Positions 6,479-13,884 of a stretch of DNA of 14,727 nucleotides are shown here, in pieces. Made by a program: the position numbers and the translations under genes. Source of the DNA: Patescibacteria group bacterium (GTDB taxonomy: Bacteria > Patescibacteriota > Gracilibacteria > UM-FILTER-43-11); contig JAJDCF010000018.1 in NCBI GenBank assembly GCA_029260955.1, positions 1-14,727 on the forward strand, given 5' to 3'. Positions within the stretch are counted from its first letter, which is position 1; each line of letters starts with the position of its first letter. Below the pieces are notes generated by a model that did no database searches, was not told the DNA's origin, and saw only the letters and a program-made list of their open reading frames with translations.

Positions 6479-6507
6479 ATTATAGCACCATAAGACTACG
6501 AAGTCAA
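6479..6507 (-). promoter_or_regulatory. Promoter of the structured minus-strand RNA
   Basis: Minus strand TTGACT (6507-6502), a 17-bp spacer and TATAAT (6484-6479). This is one of the best promoters in the window, and it faces a region without coding potential. Predicted start of transcription is about 6472. Confidence 0.75.
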
Positions 6508-6539
6508 TGATATTACTTTCAAAAAGACATAGTTTAAGC

Positions 6540-6545
6540 TAAAAT
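6540..6545 (+). promoter_or_regulatory. Possible -10 box of gmk
   Basis: TAAAAT 21 bp upstream of the GTG at 6567, with only a poor -35 (TTTCAA at 6517-6522). It is divergent from the structured-RNA promoter. Confidence 0.3.
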
Positions 6546-6566
6546 GCATGGGCTAATTTAATACAC

Positions 6567-7142
6567 GTGAAAGGAAAACTTTTTATCATCGTCGGCCCCT
6601 CTGGTTCAGGTAAAAGCTCTGTGCTCCATAAGCTCAAAGAACTCAAGTCTGAATACATCTATCCCCTATCCGCCACCACAAGGTCTATGCGGGAAGGAGA
6701 AAAAGAGGGGGACATCTACCACTTTCTGAGCAAGAAAGAGTTTAAGAAAGGCATTGAAAAAGACAAGTTCCTTGAATGGGCCATCGTTCATCAAGATAAC
6801 TACTATGGCCTTATAAAAGGCCCCATTATGCAAGGACTGGAAGATGGAAAGACAATTGTAAGAGAAGTGGACATTCAGGGATTCGACAGTATTCGCGAGA
6901 AAATTGATAAAGAAAATCTAGTTACTATATTCATCACCGTTCCGAATAAAGGAGAGCTTATAGATCGCATTGTAAACCGCGCCGCTATATCGGAGGATGA
7001 GCTAGAAAAAAGAAAAGAAAGCATGCACCGAGAATTTAATCGTGCAAGAGACTGTGATTATATGGTAGAAAATATAGAGGGAAAGCTAGATGAAACAGCA
7101 AAGAGAGTGATGGAGATCATTGAGGAAGAAAGTAGTAACTAA
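6567..7142 (+). CDS. gmk: Guanylate kinase
   Basis: This cytoplasmic enzyme transfers phosphate from ATP to GMP, giving GDP, in nucleotide metabolism. The 191-aa length is normal. The P-loop GPSGSGKS is at 10-17. The GMP-binding region follows: SATTRSMREGEKEGDIYHFLS (35-55), FLEWA (68-72) and NYYG (78-81). The strand EVDIQG is at 100-105, and the lid-type region NRAAISEDELEKR is at 137-149. The usual proline-rich TRPPRPGE reads TRSMREGE here, a mild divergence that keeps both arginines. The start is a GTG; nearby upstream ATGs are out of frame. tRNA-Gln follows 21 bp after the stop and could be cotranscribed. Confidence 0.95.
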   Translation: MKGKLFIIVGPSGSGKSSVLHKLKELKSEYIYPLSATTRSMREGEKEGDIYHFLSKKEFKKGIEKDKFLEWAIVHQDNYYGLIKGPIMQGLEDGKTIVREVDIQGFDSIREKIDKENLVTIFITVPNKGELIDRIVNRAAISEDELEKRKESMHREFNRARDCDYMVENIEGKLDETAKRVMEIIEEESSN

Positions 7143-7163
7143 TAAGCTCATTAACAGCAGCGC

Positions 7164-7235
7164 TCGGGAGTCGCCAAGTGGTAAGGCACTGGTTTCTGGT
7201 ACCAGCATTCGTAGGTTCGATCCCTACCTCCCGAG
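7164..7235 (+). tRNA. tRNA-Gln (anticodon CUG)
   Basis: A full cloverleaf of 72 nt. Acceptor TCGGGAG/CTCCCGA, D-stem GCC/GGC, anticodon stem CTGGT/ACCAG with loop TTCTGGT (anticodon CTG at 7196-7198), variable CATTC, and T-arm GTAGG-TTCGATC-CCTAC. The discriminator is G, as in other glutamine tRNAs. CCA is not encoded (GCATT follows). Two more flanking bases on each side could extend the acceptor stem in the precursor. Confidence 0.95.
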
Positions 7236-7318
7236 CATTGTTGTTAATACTAAAGAATAAATTGCAAAGTTCTGCAAGGATTATATTTGGCTATCTGAAG
7301 CCATTCTCTTCGAGCTAA

Positions 7319-7334
7319 GTGAACGTTTGTACAC
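7319..7334 (+). promoter_or_regulatory. Upstream LexA box of the lexA operon
   Basis: GTGAACGTTTGTACAC matches GTGAAC-N4-GTTCAC with one mismatch. It starts 31 bp upstream of the promoter-proximal box, about three helical turns, which would allow two LexA dimers on the same face. Confidence 0.65.
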
Positions 7335-7341
7335 TTTTTTC

Positions 7342-7370
7342 TTGCATTGGTGAACAAACGTTCATACAAT
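7342..7370 (+). promoter_or_regulatory. SOS promoter of the lexA operon
   Basis: TTGCAT (7342-7347), 17 bp and TACAAT (7365-7370). The spacer holds the LexA box GTGAACAAACGTTCAT (7350-7365), in nearly the same register as at the two ORF6N promoters. It indicates LexA autoregulation. Confidence 0.85.
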
Positions 7371-7396
7371 GGAGACGCTCACTAATCAAAAACTCA

Positions 7397-7609
7397 ATGC
7401 TCGCTAATTTCTTACTAGCCATTCTCCTTATCGGTTTCGCCATCGGAGTCATGGTTAGCATCGACACCACCACTTCTCTTATGGTCAGTCTTGTTAAAAA
7501 GATTCTGAAGATGACTCACCGTTCCAAACTTCTAACCGAATATATTCTGAGGGCTTACATGCGCTACCGCAGAGCCGTCAACAAACCACTTATTTCTAAT
7601 TCATACTAA
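7397..7609 (+). CDS. Small membrane protein, first gene of the lexA operon (70 aa)
   Basis: 70 residues with one hydrophobic helix (about 3-21, NFLLAILLIGFAIGVMV), a polar turn (SIDTTTS) and a strongly basic helical tail (34-63, rich in Lys and Arg, with ILRAYMRYRR). I do not recognise the family. The frame opens earlier, at a GTG at 7319 inside the upstream LexA box. The promoter's -10 box is at 7365-7370, so the ATG at 7397 is the first start in the transcript. Being directly under LexA and first in the operon suggests an SOS effector. By analogy with YneA and SidA, small membrane proteins that stop division during SOS, a division-checkpoint role is a reasonable guess without sequence proof. 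Confidence 0.65.
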   Translation: MLANFLLAILLIGFAIGVMVSIDTTTSLMVSLVKKILKMTHRSKLLTEYILRAYMRYRRAVNKPLISNSY

Positions 7610-7687
7610 ATGATTGCTAGCTCATTGCTTGCCGCTTTCATCATCGTAACCACAGCAGGATTCTATGTTCTTGCTCATCTAACCTAA
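7610..7687 (+). CDS. Tiny membrane protein in the lexA operon (25 aa)
   Basis: A 25-codon frame starts with the ATG that follows the previous stop without a gap and ends 6 bp before lexA. The product is almost entirely one hydrophobic helix (SSLLAAFIIVTTAGFYVLAHL), enough for a single membrane pass. Tight packing on both sides and lack of any other use for these 84 bp argue that it is translated, but a frame this short could be chance. The size and SOS context recall Caulobacter SidA (29 aa), a membrane division inhibitor; that is analogy only. Confidence 0.5.
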   Translation: MIASSLLAAFIIVTTAGFYVLAHLT

Positions 7688-7693
7688 TTCATT

Positions 7694-8272
7694 ATGATCG
7701 ATCATCTCAAAGAAAAAGTGAATCGTATCCGTGTTTTTTATAGGCAGAATAAAATCATGCCAACATATGATGAAATCTGTATGATTTTTGGGTTCAAGTC
7801 CAAAAATGCCGCCTTCAAACTCATAAACAAATTGGTTGATGAACATTTTGTAGAGAAAATGGACAAGGGACGCCTAAAGCCAGGAATACATTTACTAGGC
7901 CTACCCATGTTCAACAGCGTACAAGCAGGTATGCCTACTGCCGAAGAAGAAACGCTATTAGATCATGTAGATCTAAATGACTTCCTAGTCAAAAAACCCG
8001 AAAAAACCTGCATGATCAACGTCCGCGGTGACAGTATGATAGACGCCGGCATTCAGGAGGGCGATAAAGTAGTGGTAGAATCCGAGGCATCTGTAAATGT
8101 GGGTGATATTGTTGTCGCCATTGTAGATGGAGACTACACAGTGAAGTATTTCGATAAAACTAAAAACGGAAAAATTATCTTGCAGCCAGGCAATCCAAAT
8201 TACTCAACCATTGTACCCGAGAATGAACTCAGAATATTTGGGAAGGTGGTAGGTGTTGTTAGAAAAATGTAA
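7694..8272 (+). CDS. lexA: LexA, SOS repressor with self-cleavage domain
   Basis: LexA represses DNA-damage genes until RecA filaments trigger its self-cleavage. The 192 residues have both domains. The N-terminal winged helix-turn-helix (about 1-65) includes MPTYDEICMIFGFKSKNAAFKLINKLV (22-48). The C-terminal S24 peptidase-like domain has the Ala78-Gly79 cleavage site in SVQAGMP, nucleophile Ser114 in VRGDSM, and general base Lys151 in GDYTVKYF. All three match canonical LexA, so it should be cleavable. Boxes of the GAAC-N4-GTTC type upstream of the operon fit this kind of LexA and indicate autoregulation. It is the third gene of the operon, 6 bp after the 25-aa frame, with no Shine-Dalgarno. 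Its stop is 3 bp from the convergent Cys-rich gene. Confidence 0.95.
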   Translation: MIDHLKEKVNRIRVFYRQNKIMPTYDEICMIFGFKSKNAAFKLINKLVDEHFVEKMDKGRLKPGIHLLGLPMFNSVQAGMPTAEEETLLDHVDLNDFLVKKPEKTCMINVRGDSMIDAGIQEGDKVVVESEASVNVGDIVVAIVDGDYTVKYFDKTKNGKIILQPGNPNYSTIVPENELRIFGKVVGVVRKM

Positions 8273-8274
8273 AA

Positions 8275-9918
8275 CTAGTCAACTGACTTCAGAAAACATT
8301 CTTCGCAAAGTACTTTTTCCGGCCTCTCCGGTGAATATGAGCTTTTGATAGACTTCTGACATCCCATACATTCTCTATCAAAGAGCTTCAATGGATTTCG
8401 AAGTTGAAAGCGTGTTTTGTGACGGCAGCTTGGACATTTATGAGGAATCGGCAAATTCATTTCCCGATAAAACTTGAGTTCCTGCTTAGTAATCTTGTAG
8501 TTCTTGTTACAATCCTCACAGGCTAAGATCTCATCAATGATTGAATCTTTTACTTCGTTAATGTCATCAGGAATCTCAGAAATGGTAGCAGGCCGATACT
8601 CCTTTTCGTCCCTTTCTCGCCATCTCCAACCACCATCCACGACCTCTTTTTTATCGAGTGGAAAAAAATCTTGCGCTGACGACTCATTATAAGCAAAAGG
8701 TGAAAGGCTCTGCGGAAAAAACTTACCCCATTCACCCGTAGATTTCATGTGTTCAATGATCTTGGGCATCAAAGCTTCATATTCATCTTTGGAATATTGC
8801 TTATTCAGGATGCAATACTTTTTGTGCTGTAGACCTATGCATCCAAAACAGCTATCGCAGCTATTACAGCTATCGGAATACCTTATAGACCCGGAATTCC
8901 AGATGTAAGTAGAGAAGGCGATGTCTTTTGACCCACGAATCACAGAGCTAAAGTAGACCCCTTCACAACCTGGCCAACCAGCAGAATAAACATTCTGAAC
9001 CAATTTTGAGCGATCAAGCGAAACAACATTAACAGCCTTTTCACTATCAAAACTTTCAAAGCAATCCTCCATATTCTTGCAGTTGTACAGGTGATCTCCT
9101 GAAACATTTTCACAGTTAAAATTATGCACCGCCCTGTGATCAGCTTTCTGACGAACATCAAGATAGTGATCGTAAGCCTTCTTCCAGTGGGAATAGGTAC
9201 CATTGAGGAGCTTCTTCTTCATCTCTTCAAATTCTTCCTTGCTACAAGGCTTGTTGAACATGTAGTAGCTCTTGTTCACCAGATTTGTGGAATAAATACA
9301 GTGATCGCAGCCTCTAAGTTGATAAGAAAAATAGCACTCACTGCTGTTAGAAGATTCCTCAAGCTGAACACAGTCATATCCCCCATTCACACTCGTACAG
9401 CTGTAACATTTTTCACTCTCATTGGTGTACATTGAATCAACAACATCCTTATCGTGAACCATCCAGTAGGAATAAAGAGTGTCTTCACACTGGTAAACCA
9501 AGGAGCTCATGTAGCAGTTCTTTGATTCCCGGATGTGACTGTTGTAGTCGGAGTTCTCTGAGCTAAAAACAGAAGTTCCTTCTCGTGGAACAGCTTTTTG
9601 AAGCTCCGCATACTGCTCAAAAAATGGCCGGTTGAAGTCATAATCTCGTCCATAGCCCATAGCATTCCAATCATTGCCCCACCAAGCCTCGTTCTTGTAT
9701 ACCGTAAACGGACTGTCCGGCGTATAAGCGCTAATTATATTCTCATTGGTTAAATCACACTTACGTTTGTAAAGCGTCCACTCATTTCGAAAGGCCATCA
9801 ACCCCCTTAATCGACATGGCCTGCAGATTTCAGAAGCAGGCACAGAAAAATTCTCGCAGAATTCCTGTTCCTTTGGGCTTACTTCAAATTCCCGATTACA
9901 TTGTTTACAAGCAGACAT
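8275..9918 (-). CDS. Cys-rich multi-zinc-ribbon protein of CPR type (547 aa)
   Basis: A paralogue of the proteins at 12211-13857 and 14508-14727; the function is unknown. An N-terminal CxxC pair set (C4/C7, C32/C35) begins it. The centre (about 130-375) is rich in Cys, Asn, Ser and Tyr, with repeats such as ESKNCYM and SDSCNSCDSCFGC that suggest a solenoid. Two related modules are visible: STNLVNKSYYMFNKPCSKEEFEEM (210-233) and GCIGLQHKKYCILNKQYSKDEYEAL (359-383). The C-terminus has four more CxxC pairs (C467/C470, C495/C498, C517/C520, C538/C541), with RFQLRNPLKLFDRECMGC resembling a zinc ribbon. It follows the ATPase gene by 6 bp, so both are probably translated together and may act together. 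No signal peptide or membrane helix is seen. Confidence 0.85.
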   Translation of the reverse strand: MSACKQCNREFEVSPKEQEFCENFSVPASEICRPCRLRGLMAFRNEWTLYKRKCDLTNENIISAYTPDSPFTVYKNEAWWGNDWNAMGYGRDYDFNRPFFEQYAELQKAVPREGTSVFSSENSDYNSHIRESKNCYMSSLVYQCEDTLYSYWMVHDKDVVDSMYTNESEKCYSCTSVNGGYDCVQLEESSNSSECYFSYQLRGCDHCIYSTNLVNKSYYMFNKPCSKEEFEEMKKKLLNGTYSHWKKAYDHYLDVRQKADHRAVHNFNCENVSGDHLYNCKNMEDCFESFDSEKAVNVVSLDRSKLVQNVYSAGWPGCEGVYFSSVIRGSKDIAFSTYIWNSGSIRYSDSCNSCDSCFGCIGLQHKKYCILNKQYSKDEYEALMPKIIEHMKSTGEWGKFFPQSLSPFAYNESSAQDFFPLDKKEVVDGGWRWRERDEKEYRPATISEIPDDINEVKDSIIDEILACEDCNKNYKITKQELKFYREMNLPIPHKCPSCRHKTRFQLRNPLKLFDRECMGCQKSIKSSYSPERPEKVLCEECFLKSVD

Positions 9919-9924
9919 AGAAGT

Positions 9925-12165
9925 TTAAATCAGAGGTTCTTCAAACGGTTGCTCCATTTTTGGTGCCACATTGGCTTCGGAGAACTCCCCTGCCTCATCC
10001 CATTTACCAAGAAGTTTTTCGACATCCGCCTTTGCGTTACAGTATTTTTCTCTCGAACGCTTGATAATTTCTTTACTATAGTCGTTCTCAACCTTAGGAA
10101 CGTCCAAAGTTCTGGCAGAAAAAGCTTCTCTGATTTCCCCATTCACAGACATCTTGGTGTAAAACTCCCGCACACCCAAATTGATAATGTCTCGCTCTTT
10201 GAATATAGGAGCATACTCATTAGCCAGAATTCCAGCATCATCTGAGCCAACACGGAAGCTAACAATAGAACCTACGTTGCCAAACACCGTTTTTTGAACC
10301 ACAGGAAGAAGCTGCCCCATATACTGGTGAGCCAGAGTAAGATTCAAACGATATTTTCGAGCCTCCGAGAGAATTTCGGCAAAAGTATCAGTAGCAAAAT
10401 TCTGGAACTCATCGATGTAGAAGTAAAAGTCACTTCTCTCTGATTCCCTTGTATCAGCCCTTTGCATAGCCGCCTGATACATTTTGGTGATGATCATCGA
10501 ACCAAGAATCTGAGCATTCTCCTCTCCGAGCAATCCCTTCGAAATCTTCATCAGAAGAATCTTCTTGTTGTCCATAATGTCGCGAATATCGAACTGAGTC
10601 TTGGGTTGGCCCACAATATTTCGGATCATGTTGGTGGAAACAAGCTGACCAACCTTGTTCAGAAGAGGGGTAATAGCCTCCGCATCGAATTTTTCACTCC
10701 AGGCAGCAAATTCAGAGACCCAGAAGTTCTTCACTACAGAATCCTCAATGCGAGAAATGATCTTCTGGCGGTAATTTTTATCAGTGAGCATCTTCAGAAT
10801 CGAGAGTACGGTCGTATTCGGACTGTCCAAAAGAGCCAAGGTCGTATAACGAAGCACATGCTCAAGTCGATCAGACCAGTTTGTACCAAAAAGTTTCTTA
10901 AAAATGTCGATAAAGCCAATCGTTACCTGCATTTTGTAGGCATCACCAACATTTTCGAGTGGATTGAAAGCAATGGGAAATTCCGTATCAGAAGGATCAA
11001 AAAGAACCACATCATCCACACGATGATCCGGAATGTAGCGCATCACATCATCGACAAGATCACCATGAGGATCCAGAATAGCGACCCCTTGCCCTGTCTC
11101 AAAGTCGGACTTAATAAGAAGCTCCAAAAACTTAGACTTACCGGAACCGGATTTACCAACAGAATACAGATGCCTTCGCCTATCGGATCGCTTCATGCCA
11201 AAGGTAACAAAGTTATTGTGGTAATTCGTCACTCCAAAAAGTGAGACAGTATCGGTTTCTTCTTTGGGCAAGTCCTGCGGCGGCTCTGATTTCTTAGCCA
11301 AAACATGCACAATATGGGGCGTATGATCAGAATTCGGATAGTGATATAGACCAGCAAGTTCCTTTGCTCCCATTTTACGCGAACCAGCCAAACTGCGTTT
11401 ACGATATTGATCCAAGAAAGTATTTGAACTGGTTATTCTGCCTGCTGCAAACTCCTGGATATCAGTTTCGTTAAACTGATAGAAGCTATTGATGACTGCC
11501 TCTAATTTTCGCTTAGCGGTGGCGCCATCTTTAGCTAAATAGGCACACCTAACAACAGCATCAAAGGGTGGTTCACTAAACTTCTCGTTGGCCAATTTCT
11601 TTCGCTTAGAACGAATAGAATCTTCAGTTTTCCCCTTACTCCTAAACCAGTCTTTAATATGAAAAACCTGACGCCATCTGGCAAATCGCATGGCCCAACT
11701 ACGCTTAAAATGATAACCCGCTGTCTCATTGACTGGATTGACCACTATTTGGACCCACACCTGCTCCCCTTCGGCAATTTTTGAGATAACTGAAAAAAGA
11801 CCAGACTGACTATCTTCTTTAAAAGCCTCATAATTCTTTACGGGATAGATATCAATAAACTTAAAATTCAAGGTGGTTCCGGCAACAGCCCTCTTGCCCT
11901 TATACAGCGACGTATAATCCTCAACTTCGTGAATCTCACAATCCGGAAAAGTTGAGTAGATAAGTCCCTCGACCGTCTCCAAAAGATCATTAGGCACAAC
12001 CACATAGCAATATGTGTACTGCTCATGACCAAAATACTCCAAAGAGACTGTTTTGTTCTTCACCGTGTTCTGAAGATTCACCAAAACCTGCTGGAACAAC
12101 TCTTCTTTTTTAGGATTTGCCTCTTCACCCTGAGGAACGATGATGTGAAGGTAACGTAATTTCAT
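9925..12165 (-). CDS. VirD4/TraG-like (HerA-FtsK superfamily) DNA-transfer ATPase
   Basis: A 746-aa P-loop ATPase of the type IV secretion coupling-protein kind. Walker A is GKSGSGKS (337-344), followed by GVAILDPHGDLVDDVM (360-375). Walker B is YFYIDE (581-586), with FQNFATDTFAEILSEARKYRLNLTLAHQY (587-615) typical of VirD4/TraD-like proteins. The N-terminal 330 residues form a family-specific region without clear membrane helices, whereas classical VirD4 has two. Such proteins pump or deliver DNA or protein at the membrane. No VirB4, relaxase or other secretion gene is in the window, so conjugation is not shown. It lies between two Cys-rich paralogues: 45 bp after one and 6 bp before the other, all on the minus strand. 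This suggests a three-gene unit. A weak TACAAT at 12195-12190 may be an internal promoter. Confidence 0.88.
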   Translation of the reverse strand: MKLRYLHIIVPQGEEANPKKEELFQQVLVNLQNTVKNKTVSLEYFGHEQYTYCYVVVPNDLLETVEGLIYSTFPDCEIHEVEDYTSLYKGKRAVAGTTLNFKFIDIYPVKNYEAFKEDSQSGLFSVISKIAEGEQVWVQIVVNPVNETAGYHFKRSWAMRFARWRQVFHIKDWFRSKGKTEDSIRSKRKKLANEKFSEPPFDAVVRCAYLAKDGATAKRKLEAVINSFYQFNETDIQEFAAGRITSSNTFLDQYRKRSLAGSRKMGAKELAGLYHYPNSDHTPHIVHVLAKKSEPPQDLPKEETDTVSLFGVTNYHNNFVTFGMKRSDRRRHLYSVGKSGSGKSKFLELLIKSDFETGQGVAILDPHGDLVDDVMRYIPDHRVDDVVLFDPSDTEFPIAFNPLENVGDAYKMQVTIGFIDIFKKLFGTNWSDRLEHVLRYTTLALLDSPNTTVLSILKMLTDKNYRQKIISRIEDSVVKNFWVSEFAAWSEKFDAEAITPLLNKVGQLVSTNMIRNIVGQPKTQFDIRDIMDNKKILLMKISKGLLGEENAQILGSMIITKMYQAAMQRADTRESERSDFYFYIDEFQNFATDTFAEILSEARKYRLNLTLAHQYMGQLLPVVQKTVFGNVGSIVSFRVGSDDAGILANEYAPIFKERDIINLGVREFYTKMSVNGEIREAFSARTLDVPKVENDYSKEIIKRSREKYCNAKADVEKLLGKWDEAGEFSEANVAPKMEQPFEEPLI

Positions 12166-12210
12166 TTACAATTAAAAAAACTAGCCTTAATTGTACCAGA
12201 TTTCCCCTGT

Positions 12211-13857
12211 TTAACTCAAACTCTCTTGATAACAAGGTTCGCAGTAAATTTTTTCAGGTCTTTCATTCGAATAAGTAGTTTTAATATCGACGCCGCACTT
12301 ATCACATTTTCGATCATAGAGCTCTCGCGGATTTCGTAGGTCAAATCGTCTTTTATGCCTACAATAGAAGCACTTTTTAGGAATAGTCAGCCCCTGCGCT
12401 TTATAAAAGTTTAACTCCTGCTCAACAATTTTGTAGTTGCGACCGCAGTCCTCGCAAGCCAGTAGCTCATTGCAAATGGAAGCATCTGCATCGGCACTGT
12501 CATCAGGAACCTGAGCTGTCGCAGGTTGGTGTTCCTTTTTATCCTCATCACGCCATTTCCAGCCTTTATCCAGAACGTCCTGCTTACTGAGTGGATAATA
12601 TTCCTGAGCCACCGTTTCATTGTAAGCAAAAGTTGCATATTTGACAGGAGGAAACTCACCCCACTCACCGGTTGTTTTCATGTGCTCAATAATCTTTGGA
12701 ACAAGCTGCTCATACTCTTCCTTGGAATATTGCTTGTTGAGAATGCAATATTTCTTACGTCGAAGCCCCACACATCCAAAAGAATCCTGACAATAAAAAG
12801 AATCCAAGCAATAAGTAAGATCGCGCGCCTGATGAAAACACTGAAAGCTGAAGCGCACGTTATTTTCGTTGTATCCACACAAATTAGATTCATAAATCCG
12901 CTCTATCTTCTCACCACATTCATCACAATCCATGCAATCTTTTGCCTCGCCAAAGCATCTTGCAAAGTACTTACAATCTCGCATCTCCATAGAATCAAAG
13001 CAGTAATCCGAATCTTTTGAATAAACAACATAATCCCCCAGAACATTTTCATTCTGGACTCCATGCATATACTTTTGCGGAAATTTAACTTTAAAATCAT
13101 CCCAATCTGCAAAATACCTCACAAGCTCAGAGTGTTTTGAAAGAGATTTTACTAACTTTTTGTAAGTTTCCTTGTCGTAAGGCTTATTAAAAATGTGATA
13201 CTCCTTGTTTTTGAGATTGCTGCACATAAATGAATTTCGCACACCGATGCAGTTCTTTAAAAAGGCACTATCACTGCAATTGTCGCAGTCCTGAGAGTAA
13301 AAAAGGCCATAACATTTAACGCAATCAACGCACTCATAACAGAGCTCACATTCTTTAAGTCGATAATTATCCATACAGTTTTTACTCTTGTTCACGCCCA
13401 AGCCATACATACAATCCCAGTCAAAATCAGAATCAAAGAGCATGTAACAATTTTTGAGGTAGCCTCCATGATTAGTGTAATCGGAATTTTCATTAAACTC
13501 ATAGGCCGTCTGCAGGGCGGGACGTGGAACCTCCAAGCTCAGCTCATGAAGTTGCTCAAAGAACGGTCGGCTAAAATCAACATCTCTTCCATATTCCGCC
13601 GCATCCCATTTATCGCTGTTAAAATAGGCCTGGTGATAAGCTTTGTAAGGGCTATCCTGAGCATAAATCGAAATGATATCCTTCCCAGTCCCGTCACATT
13701 TTCGCTTGTATAGGTTGATTTGATTCGCCCAAGCCAACCTTCTCTGTTGCCTGCAGGCAGGGCAAAGCGTTGGCTCCGTAACTTCCATCATTTTATAAAA
13801 ATACCGATCCCAATCGATTATTTCAAACTGCACCTGACACTGCTTACAAGTTTTCAT
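12211..13857 (-). CDS. Cys-rich multi-zinc-ribbon protein of CPR type (548 aa), leaderless
   Basis: A full-length paralogue of the 547-aa protein at 8275-9918, with the same plan. N-terminal CxxC pairs C4/C7 and C32/C35 are followed by NLYKRKCDGTGKDIISIY and YGRDVDFSRPFFEQL (89-103). The Cys-rich central solenoid (about 135-365) has many NC, DC and CxxC units. The two modules are SNLKNKEYHIFNKPYDKETYKKL (213-235) and GCVGLRRKKYCILNKQYSKEEYEQL (361-385). The C-terminal CxxC pairs are C468/C471, C496/C499, C518/C521 and C539/C542. The function is unknown; multiple zinc sites are likely. A TATAAT box ends 6 bp before the ATG at 13857, so the mRNA should be leaderless. It is first in the minus-strand cluster with the ATPase, and divergent from the SOS-controlled ORF6N gene. 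Confidence 0.85.
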   Translation of the reverse strand: MKTCKQCQVQFEIIDWDRYFYKMMEVTEPTLCPACRQQRRLAWANQINLYKRKCDGTGKDIISIYAQDSPYKAYHQAYFNSDKWDAAEYGRDVDFSRPFFEQLHELSLEVPRPALQTAYEFNENSDYTNHGGYLKNCYMLFDSDFDWDCMYGLGVNKSKNCMDNYRLKECELCYECVDCVKCYGLFYSQDCDNCSDSAFLKNCIGVRNSFMCSNLKNKEYHIFNKPYDKETYKKLVKSLSKHSELVRYFADWDDFKVKFPQKYMHGVQNENVLGDYVVYSKDSDYCFDSMEMRDCKYFARCFGEAKDCMDCDECGEKIERIYESNLCGYNENNVRFSFQCFHQARDLTYCLDSFYCQDSFGCVGLRRKKYCILNKQYSKEEYEQLVPKIIEHMKTTGEWGEFPPVKYATFAYNETVAQEYYPLSKQDVLDKGWKWRDEDKKEHQPATAQVPDDSADADASICNELLACEDCGRNYKIVEQELNFYKAQGLTIPKKCFYCRHKRRFDLRNPRELYDRKCDKCGVDIKTTYSNERPEKIYCEPCYQESLS

Positions 13858-13863
13858 GGGTCA

Positions 13864-13869
13864 ATTATA
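13864..13869 (-). promoter_or_regulatory. -10 box of the leaderless 548-aa gene
   Basis: Minus-strand TATAAT only 6 bp from the ATG, which puts the transcription start at or next to the start codon. The -35 region (TTATCA, 13891-13886) overlaps the -35 of the divergent ORF6N promoter and abuts its LexA box. Confidence 0.6.
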
Positions 13870-13884
13870 CAGCTAAATAATGCC

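Noticed and set aside
6246..6479. A 77-codon open frame on the plus strand in the structured region
   Set aside because: It starts with TTG, has no promoter, its peptide is low in recognisable pattern, and it lies fully across stems of the minus-strand RNA and opposite its promoter.
6060..6480. tmRNA, RNase P RNA, SRP RNA or 6S RNA, on either strand
   Set aside because: I looked for the GAGGAAAGUC and ACAGAA cores of RNase P, the tRNA-like end and tag frame of tmRNA, and the GGAAGG/AGCAGCC core of SRP RNA. None is present. A GTTCGATTT at 6312 looks like a T-loop but has no stem or acceptor around it.
7280..7312. Possible terminator after tRNA-Gln (GGCT/AGCC hairpin)
   Set aside because: A 4-bp stem without a T tract; could be chance.
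10462..11244. A 260-codon plus-strand frame opposite the ATPase gene
   Set aside because: It is antisense to the Walker A to Walker B part of a clearly conserved ATPase and has no motif of its own.
12169..12193. Inverted repeat CAATTAA/TTAATTG between the Cys-rich and ATPase genes
   Set aside because: AT-only stem with an 11-nt loop in an AT-rich gap; not distinguishable from background, and no operator or terminator logic fits.
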